Notes: generated by a model not told the origin, from the sequence alone. A stretch of 64,000 bases of DNA from an uncultured Lachnospiraceae bacterium (GCA_947650155.1 CANSUS010000009.1:16422-80421), one strand, 5' to 3'; positions 54,101-62,757 are shown, counted from the first letter of the stretch. A program made the numbers and translations.

Positions 54101-55670
54101 TGCAGGAGACGGTTCGACGAATCTTGATCTGGCGATAACGGCGGCGGAAACAGCAGTAGATCAGATGCGGAGTACGGATTATGTGGGAGTCATCAGTTTC
54201 GATGATTCTTACAGCTGGGTGGTAGAACCGGTTACTGTTTCCGATAGGGATGAAATTAAAGAAAAAATTGAGACAATAGCAGAGGGAGGCGGTACAACCA
54301 TTCAGCCGGCTTTAAGAGAGGCCTTAAAGGGTGTGGCAGAATGTGATACGGGGATACGGCATGTGATTCTGTTGACAGACGGACAGGGTGAGAGCAGCGA
54401 TTACAGTACGATTATAAAAGCTTATAACGAAAAAGGAGTCACTTTGTCAACCGTTGCAGTCGGGGATGGATCGGATGCGGCGCTTTTAGAGCAGATTGCG
54501 AAAGAGTGCGGCGGACGTTATTACTACTCTGATATTGCTTCTGATATTCCAAAGATCTTTGCACAAGAGGTATTTCTCAGTGGAGACACCTATTTACAGA
54601 ACGGAGAATTTGGACTTTCCGTTAACGGAAGCAATGAGATTACAAGAGGACTTTTTGCCGGAGGCTGGCCTGAAATTTATGGATATGTCAGTTCCACGCC
54701 GAAGAATAATTCCCATGTATTGATTGCTTCTGAAAAAGACGATCCGATACTTACGGTGATGCAGTACGGTTTGGGGCATACGGCCGCATGGAACAGCGAT
54801 GTGACAAATGAGTGGACGGCGGGATATGCAGGAACAGATGACTATGTACAGCTTTGGAAACGTATTATCGACTATAGTGTGGGAAATACCATGATTGGTG
54901 AAGATTCCGTAGATGTGATGACAGCAGGCGGGTATACGCAGATTGTTTATCATGCGGTAGACGGTGTCCAGCAGACGAAGATAGAGGCTGTCTATACGGA
55001 CCCGGACGGTAATACGAAAACAGAACCGCTGTATGCAACGGCGCCGGGAAGCTACGAGGCAAAACTGGAAACGGATATGACAGGTATTTATAACTTAAGC
55101 GTCAGAAGGGTAGATGACGGTGAGATTGTAAATGCCATAACGACTGCGGCGGCAGTACAATATTCGGATGAATATAAGTTTGATGTTAATGCCAATGCAT
55201 TTATGGAATTTGTGAACCGTTATGGGACCTTATTAAACGCGGAGGATAATTTCTGGAAACAGAAAAAAAGCGAATCAAAAGAAAAATATGAACTGACAAA
55301 ATGGCTGATTTTGCTGGCAGTCCTCTGGTTTGTTATGGATGTCGCATTTCGCAGGTTTCATTTTCTGCCCCAGGATACAAAGTTGTATCATATACTGAAA
55401 AACCGCATAAGATCACGGAAAGAAAAGCATTATGCGGCAGATAACAGAGGTCCGGATCTGCCCGGAGAAGGAACGCTAAGCAAAGAAGAGTCTGTGGATG
55501 CACAAGAGTCTGTACGTACAGAAGAAACAGTGGATAAAGAGAAAGCAGCGGATCGTGAAGAGAAGACACAAAAGGAGAGAAAGAACAGGGGGAAGGCAGG
55601 GAAAAAGCAGGAGGAACAGGCTTTGGACACTTCATCGCTGCTAAGGAAAAAGGAACAGAGAAAGCAGTAA
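51129..55670 (+). CDS. Giant membrane protein with three vWA domains (BatA-like fusion)
   Basis: A 1513-residue protein. Residues 1-78 are a BatA-type N-terminus with two helices (about 4-24 and 55-77). vWA-1 spans about 89-220, with DTSGS at 95-99. Residues 230-570 are an extracellular beta-rich part, followed by helices at about 579-598 and 608-626. vWA-2 spans about 637-760, with DASNS at 642-646. A class-I amidotransferase-like domain sits at about 863-970 (PKILVVSGMDE; CGGDDSYALGGY). vWA-3 spans about 976-1150, with DHSGS at 983-987. A last helix is at 1391-1407, and the tail is Lys/Glu-rich and cytoplasmic. All three DxSxS metal sites look intact. Elsewhere these parts are usually separate genes. 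Likely MoxR client; function unknown. Confidence 0.9.
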   Translation: MIFENLWPLTLLLAVPVVIILYLLKPKGKDYKISSILLWNRLLQNQQSKTFLEKFIHNILMYIQILIILLLILALMSPYIHRKKEEKADVIFVFDTSGSMQHHAGNGRTRLEEAVEQAKNLIAASDGTAFSVIANDCTGTELLVVGVKDKNSLYRALEQMECCDGTGRLQDAESVVETLRGASEEADREAAGTEVILYTDGNGAKSAESFSKYFDAKVYVMGNAVSNVANNFLSYTEKKGEDGSSTSFIVCAASLTNYSDTAASMEVSLYEGETLREIRQITLEPEETILCYFEPFEWQGQPLLSEISSIKFDGSKEQDSLPADNKAYVMPKQSGQVEAVLVGRGNTYIEKAYQAAVGKSLTKVESEHILQDDQETIRIYDAGEDSGLWENGSGILFYSDRNKTDTLERVMLTAADCDLTAGLSSFSIGVNETKVYEVPEWGKGFLYANDQCAGYYGEHDGVREIVVGFDIRESDFPLKAEFPIFISNAIQFLSDNSLLARQIYEAGETVLFHPQADFDVDTLKTDTKKAGLYEVTAKERTEQYVVRFATGSQSDGRLTAEDFGSDSAYNSRLVRKQLRNVLLILILILMAAEWMIYVRQMRYRGRFYLIVRILGTMMVILALLGVSVNRRDAVNTTIFLVDASNSNAQNLADMEEYIKDSVQKMPARNQYGIVTFGKNSLVEQFLMREDHFSQIMSLPDKTATNFEDALSRALAMIPQNAAGRIVILTDGKETKGSIGNTASALASRQTELLALLFETKQGQDAYIENVELPSYLYHGDSYSMTVTVESNYETDASIQIWMDTMQVKSYDVHLNRGTNQYKFSQEVVGENVESFEVKVEAPEDTCKENNSYHAYAVVDSAPKILVVSGMDEDSTQYGSLLQSANCNYNMVSAMNAPDSLEELLEYKSIVLENVYLADLPKGFLENIETYVKDYGCGLVCCGGDDSYALGGYRESVLETVLPVDMELRGVDEIPTTAMIMVIDHSGSMGINAGDGSTNLDLAITAAETAVDQMRSTDYVGVISFDDSYSWVVEPVTVSDRDEIKEKIETIAEGGGTTIQPALREALKGVAECDTGIRHVILLTDGQGESSDYSTIIKAYNEKGVTLSTVAVGDGSDAALLEQIAKECGGRYYYSDIASDIPKIFAQEVFLSGDTYLQNGEFGLSVNGSNEITRGLFAGGWPEIYGYVSSTPKNNSHVLIASEKDDPILTVMQYGLGHTAAWNSDVTNEWTAGYAGTDDYVQLWKRIIDYSVGNTMIGEDSVDVMTAGGYTQIVYHAVDGVQQTKIEAVYTDPDGNTKTEPLYATAPGSYEAKLETDMTGIYNLSVRRVDDGEIVNAITTAAAVQYSDEYKFDVNANAFMEFVNRYGTLLNAEDNFWKQKKSESKEKYELTKWLILLAVLWFVMDVAFRRFHFLPQDTKLYHILKNRIRSRKEKHYAADNRGPDLPGEGTLSKEESVDAQESVRTEETVDKEKAADREEKTQKERKNRGKAGKKQEEQALDTSSLLRKKEQRKQ

Positions 55671-55703
55671 AACACAGATAATGTATATAATTGATATAAA
55701 TGC

Positions 55704-55732
55704 TTGTAAAATGAACAACTATTTAGTAAAAT
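55704..55732 (+). promoter_or_regulatory. Promoter of the EF-G-like gene
   Basis: TTGTAA (55704-55709), 17 bases, TAAAAT (55727-55732). The leader of about 80 bases has an imperfect repeat of AATTCCAATTC type but no recognised regulator site. Confidence 0.5.
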
Positions 55733-55819
55733 GTAACTATGGGGAACGGAACAGTAAGGCACAATTCCAATTCTGTCTTAGCAAAATACCCAAAAACATC
55801 AAAATTGGAGGAATAGTTT

Positions 55820-57913
55820 ATGAACGTTTATACAACTGACAAAATTCGTAATGTTGTACTGCTTGGACACGGGGGCTGTGGAAAGACCAGTCTGGCAGAG
55901 GCAATGGCATATTTGGGCGGTATTACTTCCAGAATGGGAAAAATTGCAGATGGCAATACCTTAAGTGACTTTGGGAAAGAAGAGCAGAAGAGGCAGATTT
56001 CTATCAGTACCTCCGTGATTCCCATTGAATGGGACGGCGTTAAGATTAATTTACTCGATACGCCTGGTTTTTTTGATTTCGCAGGCGAAGTAGAAGAAGC
56101 TGCAAGCGCCGCTGACGCCGCGATTATTGTGATTTCAGGAAAGGCGGGAATCGAAGCGGGAACGAAAAAAGCGTGGGATCTGTGCGAGAAATATAAACTG
56201 CCCCGTTTTGTATTTGTAACGGATATGGACTTGGATAACGCGTCTTTTAAACAGGTGGTAGAGGCAATGACGGATCTGTATGGAAAAAAGATGGCGCCTT
56301 TCCATTTACCGATTCGTGAAAATGAGAAATTCGTAGGCTATGTAAATATTATTTCCGAAACAGCGCACAGATGGCAGGGGAAAGACGTCGTAGACTGCGA
56401 AATACCGGAATACAACAAGCCGAATTTACAGTTGTACAGAGATACTTTAATGGAAGCGGTAGCGGAGACCAGCGAAGAGATGATGGAAAGGTATTTTGGA
56501 GGAGAGGTATTTTCTGAGGCGGAAATACGTTCTGCACTCAGAACCAATGTGATGGACGGCTCCTTAGTGCCGATGTCTATGGGGTCCAGCATTTTATGCC
56601 AGGGTGTTTATACGCTGCTCGACGACATTGTAAAATATTTTCCAAGTCCTGAAAACAGGGAGTGTGCGGGAATCAATTTGAAAACCAATGAAATATTCCA
56701 TGCGGATTATGATTTTTCCAAAGCAAAGTCCGCGTTTATCTTTAAAACGATTGTAGATCCTTTTATCGGAAAATATTCTTTGATTAAAGTCTGCTCAGGC
56801 GTATTGAAAAATGATGACGTTATTTACAACAACGATAAGGACGTAGAAGAAAAAATTGGAAAACTTTATATTCTTACAGGAAACAAACCGACAGAAATCG
56901 GAGAACTTCATGCGGGGGATATCGGGGCAATTGCAAAGCTGACGGCAGCCAGAACAGGAAATACCCTTTCCACAAAGGCAACTACGATTAAATACGGCAG
57001 CGCTGATATACCTGTTCCTTATACTTACATGAGATATAAACCGAAAAATAAAAATGATGTGGATAAGATTTCACAGTCTTTGCAGAAGATGACCCATGAG
57101 GATCTGACGCTGAAAGTTGTAAATGATGCGGAAAACAGGCAGACGCTCCTTTATGGAATGGGGGATCTGCATTTGGAAATCGCTGCAAGCAGACTGCTTA
57201 ACGAATATAAAGTAGAGATTGAGCTGGTGAAACCGAAAGTAGCTTTTCGTGAGACAATTAAGAAAAATTCTGATGTGGAATACAAATATAAGAAACAGTC
57301 CGGCGGTCACGGACAGTACGGTCATGTCAAAATGCGTTTTTCACCATCAGGAGACATGGAAACGCCTTATGTATTTGAACAGGAAGTTGTAGGCGGTGCG
57401 GTTCCGAAAAACTTTTTCCCGGCAGTGGAAAAGGGGCTGCAGGAATCGGTATTAAAAGGCCCTTTGGCAGCATATCCGGTAGTGGGTGTGAAAGCGGTTT
57501 TGTATGACGGTTCTTATCATTCTGTAGACTCTTCCGAGATGGCCTTTAAGATGGCGACTACACAGGCCTTTAAGAAAGGATTTATGGAAGCGGGACCGAT
57601 CCTGTTAGAGCCGATTGTTTCTTTGAAAGTGACAGTATTTGACGAACATACAGGAGACGTAATGGGAGATTTGAACAAGCGCAGGGGCAGAGTGCTTGGA
57701 ATGAATCCGGTAACAGGCGGAAAACAGACAATTGAGGCAGATGTGCCAATGATGGAATTATATGGATACTGCACCGTACTTCGTTCCATGACGGGCGGAA
57801 GCGGAGAATTTTCTTACGAATTTTCCAGATATGAACAGGCGCCAAACGATATTCAGACAAAAGAAGTGGAGGCAAGGGCAGCGAAAGTAGCCGAAAACAG
57901 CAGTGAGGATTAG
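55820..57913 (+). CDS. Elongation factor G-like GTPase (EF-G paralogue)
   Basis: A 697-residue protein with all five EF-G domains, but a divergent G domain. The P-loop is GHGGCGKTSL (16-25) instead of AHIDAGKTT; switch I lacks the usual ERGITI and reads KRQISIS; G3 DTPGFFDF is present. The guanine-recognition motif is TDMD (134-137) instead of NKMD. Domain IV keeps SGGHGQYGHVKMRF. This fits the EF-G2/FusA2-type paralogues found in Clostridia, not the essential FusA of the str operon. Possible roles are ribosome recycling or stress-time translation. GGAGGA stands eight bases before the ATG. Confidence 0.9.
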   Translation: MNVYTTDKIRNVVLLGHGGCGKTSLAEAMAYLGGITSRMGKIADGNTLSDFGKEEQKRQISISTSVIPIEWDGVKINLLDTPGFFDFAGEVEEAASAADAAIIVISGKAGIEAGTKKAWDLCEKYKLPRFVFVTDMDLDNASFKQVVEAMTDLYGKKMAPFHLPIRENEKFVGYVNIISETAHRWQGKDVVDCEIPEYNKPNLQLYRDTLMEAVAETSEEMMERYFGGEVFSEAEIRSALRTNVMDGSLVPMSMGSSILCQGVYTLLDDIVKYFPSPENRECAGINLKTNEIFHADYDFSKAKSAFIFKTIVDPFIGKYSLIKVCSGVLKNDDVIYNNDKDVEEKIGKLYILTGNKPTEIGELHAGDIGAIAKLTAARTGNTLSTKATTIKYGSADIPVPYTYMRYKPKNKNDVDKISQSLQKMTHEDLTLKVVNDAENRQTLLYGMGDLHLEIAASRLLNEYKVEIELVKPKVAFRETIKKNSDVEYKYKKQSGGHGQYGHVKMRFSPSGDMETPYVFEQEVVGGAVPKNFFPAVEKGLQESVLKGPLAAYPVVGVKAVLYDGSYHSVDSSEMAFKMATTQAFKKGFMEAGPILLEPIVSLKVTVFDEHTGDVMGDLNKRRGRVLGMNPVTGGKQTIEADVPMMELYGYCTVLRSMTGGSGEFSYEFSRYEQAPNDIQTKEVEARAAKVAENSSED

Positions 57914-57940
57914 GGTAAAAGGGGATTAAATAATATAATA

Positions 57941-57980
57941 AAAAGCTGTCGTATCACAATCAGGATACGGCAGCTTTTTT
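57941..57980 (+). terminator. Terminator after the EF-G-like gene
   Basis: AAAAGCTGTCGTATC pairs with GATACGGCAGCTTTT (one G-U) around an 8-base loop, followed by T runs. Confidence 0.9.
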
Positions 57981-58091
57981 GCTTTTTTATTCTGACAAAA
58001 AATATTAGGCTATTTTAGAAAATTGTACTATAATAATAGGAAATACTTATAACAGGAAAGATTCTATGGAACAAAAGAAAGGACAGAAAGA

Positions 58092-59738
58092 ATGAAAAAA
58101 GGAATTAGAAACGTGATTATAGCAGTAATATTGCTGCTTGCGGCAGGCATTTATTACTACGTGACGCTGCCGGCGCTCAACATCCATTCGGCAGGATGCT
58201 GGTTTTTTGTGATGTCGCTTATTGTGATCGTGATGGTCATATACGCCCTTAGAAAAGCTGTGAAAGAGCAGGCTTTCAACGGTGCGTGGGAAGAAATGAA
58301 AAGAAAAGGTACGATTGATTTTAAATTTGATAACGTGCTAAAAGCATTGGGGATTTTGCTGATTACGGTTTTTGCCATTTATTTGATTGGAGATTTGCTT
58401 TCTTCACCGATTATCAACGCTAAAAAGTACCAACAGCTTCTGACTGTAGAAGAAAGAGTGTTTACGGAGGATGTGGCAGAAGTGGATTACACAACGATCC
58501 CGATTCTGGATAAGTCTTCGGCGGCGCTTTTAGGAGATCGTAAAATGGGAAGTATGGTGGAAATGGTATCTCAGTTTGAAGTATCCAGTGACTATGCGCA
58601 AATCAATTTTAATGGAAGACCGGTACGGGTAACACCGCTTCGTTATGCCAGTACAATAAAGTGGCTGACGAATCAGAAAGAAGGAATTCCGGCATATATT
58701 TTAATTGATATGACGACACAGGATACGGAGTGTGTGAAGCTGGAAGAAGGGATCAAGTATTCTAAATCCGAATATTTTAACAGAAATTTATACAGACATT
58801 TGAGATTTCATTATCCTACCCACATTTTTGACGAACAGGTATTTTTTGAAATTGATGAGGAAGGTACGCCGTTTTGGGTCTGCCCGGTCAAAAAGTTTAA
58901 TATCGGGCTCTTTGGCGGTCAGACGATTGGAAGTGTCGTGCTTTGTAACGCGGTAACGGGAGAATGTACGGAATATGATGTAAAAGATGTACCGCAGTGG
59001 ATCGATAAAGTATATTCGGCGGAACTTTTAATGGATCTGTATGATTATTACGGGACGTTGAAACGTGGCTATTTCAACAGCATTTTAGGTCAGAGGGACT
59101 GTTTGCAGTCTACAAACGGTTATAACTATATTGCGCTGGACGACGACGTATGGGTATATACAGGCGTAACTTCTGTCAGCGGCGACCAGTCCAATGTGGG
59201 ATTTGTCCTGATGAATCAGAGGACAATGGAAACGAGATATTATAAAATCGAAGGCGCTATTGAGGATTCGGCAATGTCTTCCGCGGAAGGACAGGTACAA
59301 AACTTAGGATACCAGGCAACCTTTCCGTTACTTTTGAATATTGCAGGCGAACCCACTTATTTCATGGCATTAAAAGATGATGCAGGACTGGTGAAGAAGT
59401 ATGCTATGGTAAATGTCCAGAAATATCAATGGGTAGCGATTGGCGATACAATCAGAGAATGTGAAAAGAATTATAATGAACTGTTAAATACCAATGGAAT
59501 TGTCAGCGCTGCGGCAGACAATATGCTTTCCGTAAGCGGCAGGATAGAAGCCATTGCACCGATTGTTCTGGAAGGAACCACACATTACTATATTTGTCTG
59601 GAAAATCATGAAGATATTTTTGATATCGATATGTCTCAGGAGAATTTGATAGGAATTGTGAGATATAAAGAAGGGGATCAAATTAAATTAACTTATGTGG
59701 AAGGGTATGGATTAAATGCAGTAAGAAGTATGGAATAG
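58092..59738 (+). CDS. Three-helix membrane protein, function unknown
   Basis: A 548-residue protein with helices at about 8-27, 36-54 and 89-108, and a large remainder of beta-rich sequence, likely extracytoplasmic, with many Tyr and acidic residues (EYDVKDVPQWIDKVYSAELLMDLYDYYG). I recognise no family. It is a single-gene unit with a terminator before it. The ribosome site is AAGAAAGGACAG, about 10 bases before the ATG. The C-terminal ~60 residues (SGRIEAIAPIVLEGTTHYYICLE) look like a small OB/beta-barrel module. Confidence 0.75.
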   Translation: MKKGIRNVIIAVILLLAAGIYYYVTLPALNIHSAGCWFFVMSLIVIVMVIYALRKAVKEQAFNGAWEEMKRKGTIDFKFDNVLKALGILLITVFAIYLIGDLLSSPIINAKKYQQLLTVEERVFTEDVAEVDYTTIPILDKSSAALLGDRKMGSMVEMVSQFEVSSDYAQINFNGRPVRVTPLRYASTIKWLTNQKEGIPAYILIDMTTQDTECVKLEEGIKYSKSEYFNRNLYRHLRFHYPTHIFDEQVFFEIDEEGTPFWVCPVKKFNIGLFGGQTIGSVVLCNAVTGECTEYDVKDVPQWIDKVYSAELLMDLYDYYGTLKRGYFNSILGQRDCLQSTNGYNYIALDDDVWVYTGVTSVSGDQSNVGFVLMNQRTMETRYYKIEGAIEDSAMSSAEGQVQNLGYQATFPLLLNIAGEPTYFMALKDDAGLVKKYAMVNVQKYQWVAIGDTIRECEKNYNELLNTNGIVSAAADNMLSVSGRIEAIAPIVLEGTTHYYICLENHEDIFDIDMSQENLIGIVRYKEGDQIKLTYVEGYGLNAVRSME

Positions 59739-59813
59739 CCTGTATAATGTGCTTAAGAAAAATTTAAGAATAGGTCAGAAAATACGTTTCAGGGTAAAAA
59801 TGAGGTAAGGAAT

Positions 59814-60881
59814 ATGAAAAAAATAAAGGGGAAAATACTGCTGTCGGTTTTACTTTTTTCCCTTCTTTTTTCCGGCTGCGGGAAGGAAAGCCAGTCGGTT
59901 TCCGGGATCCCGGAAACCGCGGATTTACAGGAAGAAATGGCAACAGATGTGGAAAAAAGAGAGACGGAAAAAGAGGCAGAAGATACCATGACTCAGGCAG
60001 AGAAAGAGACAGAAACGGAACTTCAAAATGAAACGAAAGAGGCGGATGGAACGCAAAAGGATATGGCAAAAGAAACCTCGACGGAAGTTTTTGAGGAAGA
60101 AGGGCAGGTTGTAGAAACAGAAGAAATGGGGTATACTATTACTCAGATGGAAGAAGTAAGCATGTATGCAGCAGCCGCGGTAAATGTACGCGAGGGACCG
60201 TCTACCGATTTTGAAAGGGTAGGAGCGCTCAGAGCCGGACAAGAGGTAAGAGTGACTGGAGAAGCGTCTACCGGGTGGTATGAGATTGCATATGGAGAAA
60301 CTGCAGGGTATGTGAGTGACAAATATTTACAGGCAGAACCGTTACAGACAGAATCAGCTGCTTCTTCCAATATTGCTGGAAACGTCGATACAACGAATGT
60401 GATTCTGATCGGCGATTCCAGAACGGCGGAAATGAAAAACTGCGCAGGAGAAAATTCCTGTGTCTGGATTGCAGATTTCGCAAAAGGGATCAGCTGGTTT
60501 GCAAGCGATGCAGTACCCGCGGCAGATCCGTATATTGGACAAGGAACAAAAATAATCATAAATCTTGGAGCGAATGACCCGGATAAAATCGACACATATA
60601 TTTACAAGATGAACGAAGTATGTGCGGATTGGATAAACAGAGGCGCAGTCGTTTATTACGCGACGGTGGGTCCCTGTAATGAGAATCCGTACCATACGAA
60701 TGACGAGGCGGTAAACTTCAATGCTTCATTGCAAAACGGAATTACGGCAGGCGTGCATTGGATTGATTTGTACAGTTATCTTGTAAACAATGGCTTCGCA
60801 ACAAGAGAAGGTGACGGTTTTCATTACGATACTGCAACTTATAGCAGGATTTATTCTTATTATATGAGCTGTATCGGGTAA
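59814..60881 (+). CDS. Lipoprotein with SH3 and SGNH-hydrolase domains
   Basis: A 355-residue lipoprotein: signal peptide with lipobox LFSGC (lipid Cys22), a Glu/Thr/Lys-rich spacer (about 30-110), a bacterial SH3 domain (about 118-172, VNVREGPSTDFERVGALRAGQ) and an SGNH/GDSL-type hydrolase (about 195-355). The catalytic elements are Ser202 in GDSR, Asn254 in LGAND and Asp334/His337 in GDGFHY. The SH3 part suggests wall binding; the hydrolase should remove acyl or acetyl groups from a wall polymer. The neighbour 3' is an acyltransferase. Confidence 0.88.
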   Translation: MKKIKGKILLSVLLFSLLFSGCGKESQSVSGIPETADLQEEMATDVEKRETEKEAEDTMTQAEKETETELQNETKEADGTQKDMAKETSTEVFEEEGQVVETEEMGYTITQMEEVSMYAAAAVNVREGPSTDFERVGALRAGQEVRVTGEASTGWYEIAYGETAGYVSDKYLQAEPLQTESAASSNIAGNVDTTNVILIGDSRTAEMKNCAGENSCVWIADFAKGISWFASDAVPAADPYIGQGTKIIINLGANDPDKIDTYIYKMNEVCADWINRGAVVYYATVGPCNENPYHTNDEAVNFNASLQNGITAGVHWIDLYSYLVNNGFATREGDGFHYDTATYSRIYSYYMSCIG

Positions 60882-61002
60882 AGAGCGTTTATCAGTCTGT
60901 AAAGAGATAACAGACAGGACAATATATAAGATTTCTGCATTTCCGGAAAGTTTGGATATAAGCCAAAAAGGAGGAAATTGCCCTGTAAAAAAGGACGGAC
61001 GT

Positions 61003-62034
61003 ATGCAGGGCGAAAAGCAGAATATGATAAGATCAGCAGGATTACAGATGTTACGAGTAATTGCCTGTATCGGTGTGTTTTTATGCCATCTTGGCTCGCA
61101 GTTAGGGGTGGAAGGCACACTGGAAAAAGTAATGGATTTTGGTGCGAGAGGAGTATATTTATTTTTTATATTAAGCGGTTACTTTGGATTCTGTTCTAAG
61201 GAACTGGAAAATGAGGACCGAAAAATGGGGTGCTTCTGTTATTTTATTAAGAGGGCATTTAAAATTTTGCCGCTCTATTATGCGCTCATTTTGTATAATT
61301 ATGTACTTTATGAGGTTATTTTAAAAAGTACGCCAGTGGATTCGAGCAGGATTGGATGGCCAAGATACTTATTTCTGATATCAACGTGGATTCCGGCGGA
61401 TAAGAATTTTTGGGTAAATCTCTGTTCCACATGGACGGTAGGTATTTTTGTACTGTTTTATCTTTTAGTGCCGCTTATGAAGCGGTACGTGGTTTCCTTA
61501 AAAGGCGCGGTATATCTTTGGGGAGGACTTTATCTGCTTTCTTACTTCTGTCTTGGAAAAGTAGAATATGGAATGCCGCTTTTTTATCTTCACTATTTTG
61601 TGCTTGGCATTTTATTTTATTTTGCAAATAAAGAAGGAAAAGAAAGAGAACTTGTGATAGGGTGTATTGCTTTTGCGCTTGGCAGTATTGCGATCAATCG
61701 TACATTGACCCATAACGCATGTTCCATGCTGTTTTTGATTCTGATAATCATGGCGAAGGAGATACGGATAGAGAATGAAAAACTGCTGAGGATCGTGAAT
61801 GTGATGGATTCTTATTCTTATACGATTTATCTTACGCATGCAGTAGTAATGGACGGAATTGAAATGATAAAGAACAGGTATCCCATATCTCAGAATATGA
61901 TACTGCTCATTGGAGTGGGATGCACAGTGGCAGGCTGTTTTGTGGCAAGACATCTGGTAGAGATTCCAATGGAAAAGCTTGGGAAGAAGTGTCTTGTGCG
62001 GGCTAAGAGGGATAAAAAGGTGAATGCAGGATAG
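61003..62034 (+). CDS. Acyltransferase-3 family membrane protein
   Basis: About 343 residues with ten hydrophobic helices and the acyltransferase-3 start RSAGLQMLRVIACIGVFLCHLG, with the active-site His in the first helix. ARGVYLFFILSGYF is the second family mark. Such enzymes O-acetylate surface polysaccharides or peptidoglycan. The ATG at 61003 follows AAAAGGACGG; the frame is open back to 60952. A strong AAGGAGG at 60967 has no in-frame start codon near it. Transcribed with the lipoprotein in all likelihood; the gap of 121 bases contains an inverted repeat GTCTGT...ACAGAC (60895-60915). Confidence 0.88.
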   Translation: MQGEKQNMIRSAGLQMLRVIACIGVFLCHLGSQLGVEGTLEKVMDFGARGVYLFFILSGYFGFCSKELENEDRKMGCFCYFIKRAFKILPLYYALILYNYVLYEVILKSTPVDSSRIGWPRYLFLISTWIPADKNFWVNLCSTWTVGIFVLFYLLVPLMKRYVVSLKGAVYLWGGLYLLSYFCLGKVEYGMPLFYLHYFVLGILFYFANKEGKERELVIGCIAFALGSIAINRTLTHNACSMLFLILIIMAKEIRIENEKLLRIVNVMDSYSYTIYLTHAVVMDGIEMIKNRYPISQNMILLIGVGCTVAGCFVARHLVEIPMEKLGKKCLVRAKRDKKVNAG

Positions 62035-62063
62035 GGCAGGCGTTTTAAAGTGGAGGATTTATT

Positions 62064-62753
62064 TTGAAGAAGACAATATTGATAGTAGATGACGATAAAG
62101 ATCTTTCAGCTATTGCTGCCGATATGCTAAAAACTTATAATTATGAAGTGGAACTTGTAACAGACTGTGAACAGGCATTTGACAGACTGCGGGACAGGCA
62201 GTTTCACTTAATCTTATTGGACATTAACCTGCCGGATGGAGACGGCTTCTATTTATGTAAAGAATTAAGACAGGTATCCCGGGTTCCGGTAATTTTTGCC
62301 AGCGCCAGAACCCGGGAGGACGACAAGATTACAGGACTGGATATCGGTGGAGATGATTATCTGGAAAAACCTTATTCTTTGAAGGAACTATTGGCAAGGA
62401 TAAATGCGCTGATGCGGAGAACTTATCATGAGGACGATGCTGTCAGTTATAAGTTTGGTAATCTTAAGATCGATACCGGGACAAGAACAGTGTTTAGAGG
62501 AGAAAAAGAAATCAAATTAGCGTTAAAGGAATATGACGTTCTAAATTTTTTATGCACTCATCAGGGACAGGCAGTTTCCAAAGAAGAAATACTGCATGAA
62601 GTCTGGGGCGCTTTTTCAGAGGCAGAGACAGCTACTGTCGCCGTACATATCAGATGGCTGCGGGAGAAATTGGAAGAGGATCCGGCAAAACCAAGGTGGA
62701 TCAAAACAGTGTGGGGCGTCGGATATAAACTGGAACGTGATGAGAAGGACTGA
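62064..62753 (+). CDS. OmpR/VanR-type response regulator
   Basis: A 229-residue response regulator: receiver domain with acidic pocket DDD at 9-11, phosphorylated Asp53 in LLDINLPDGDG, conserved Lys in LEKPYS (about 102), then a winged-helix DNA-binding domain (about 130-226, TVAVHIRWLREKLEEDP). The start is TTG at 62064 with GGAGG eight bases before it. It precedes its kinase by four bases. The regulon is unknown; the adjacent wall-modification genes are a natural candidate. Confidence 0.93.
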   Translation: MKKTILIVDDDKDLSAIAADMLKTYNYEVELVTDCEQAFDRLRDRQFHLILLDINLPDGDGFYLCKELRQVSRVPVIFASARTREDDKITGLDIGGDDYLEKPYSLKELLARINALMRRTYHEDDAVSYKFGNLKIDTGTRTVFRGEKEIKLALKEYDVLNFLCTHQGQAVSKEEILHEVWGAFSEAETATVAVHIRWLREKLEEDPAKPRWIKTVWGVGYKLERDEKD

Positions 62754-62757
62754 ACCT

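Noticed and set aside
60967..61199. Strong AAGGAGG site followed by a TTG-started 73-codon frame before the acyltransferase
   Set aside because: The frame runs into the acyltransferase gene out of register, and its sequence is that gene's shadow. No frameshift is indicated, because the acyltransferase frame itself is complete. A short leader peptide cannot be excluded.
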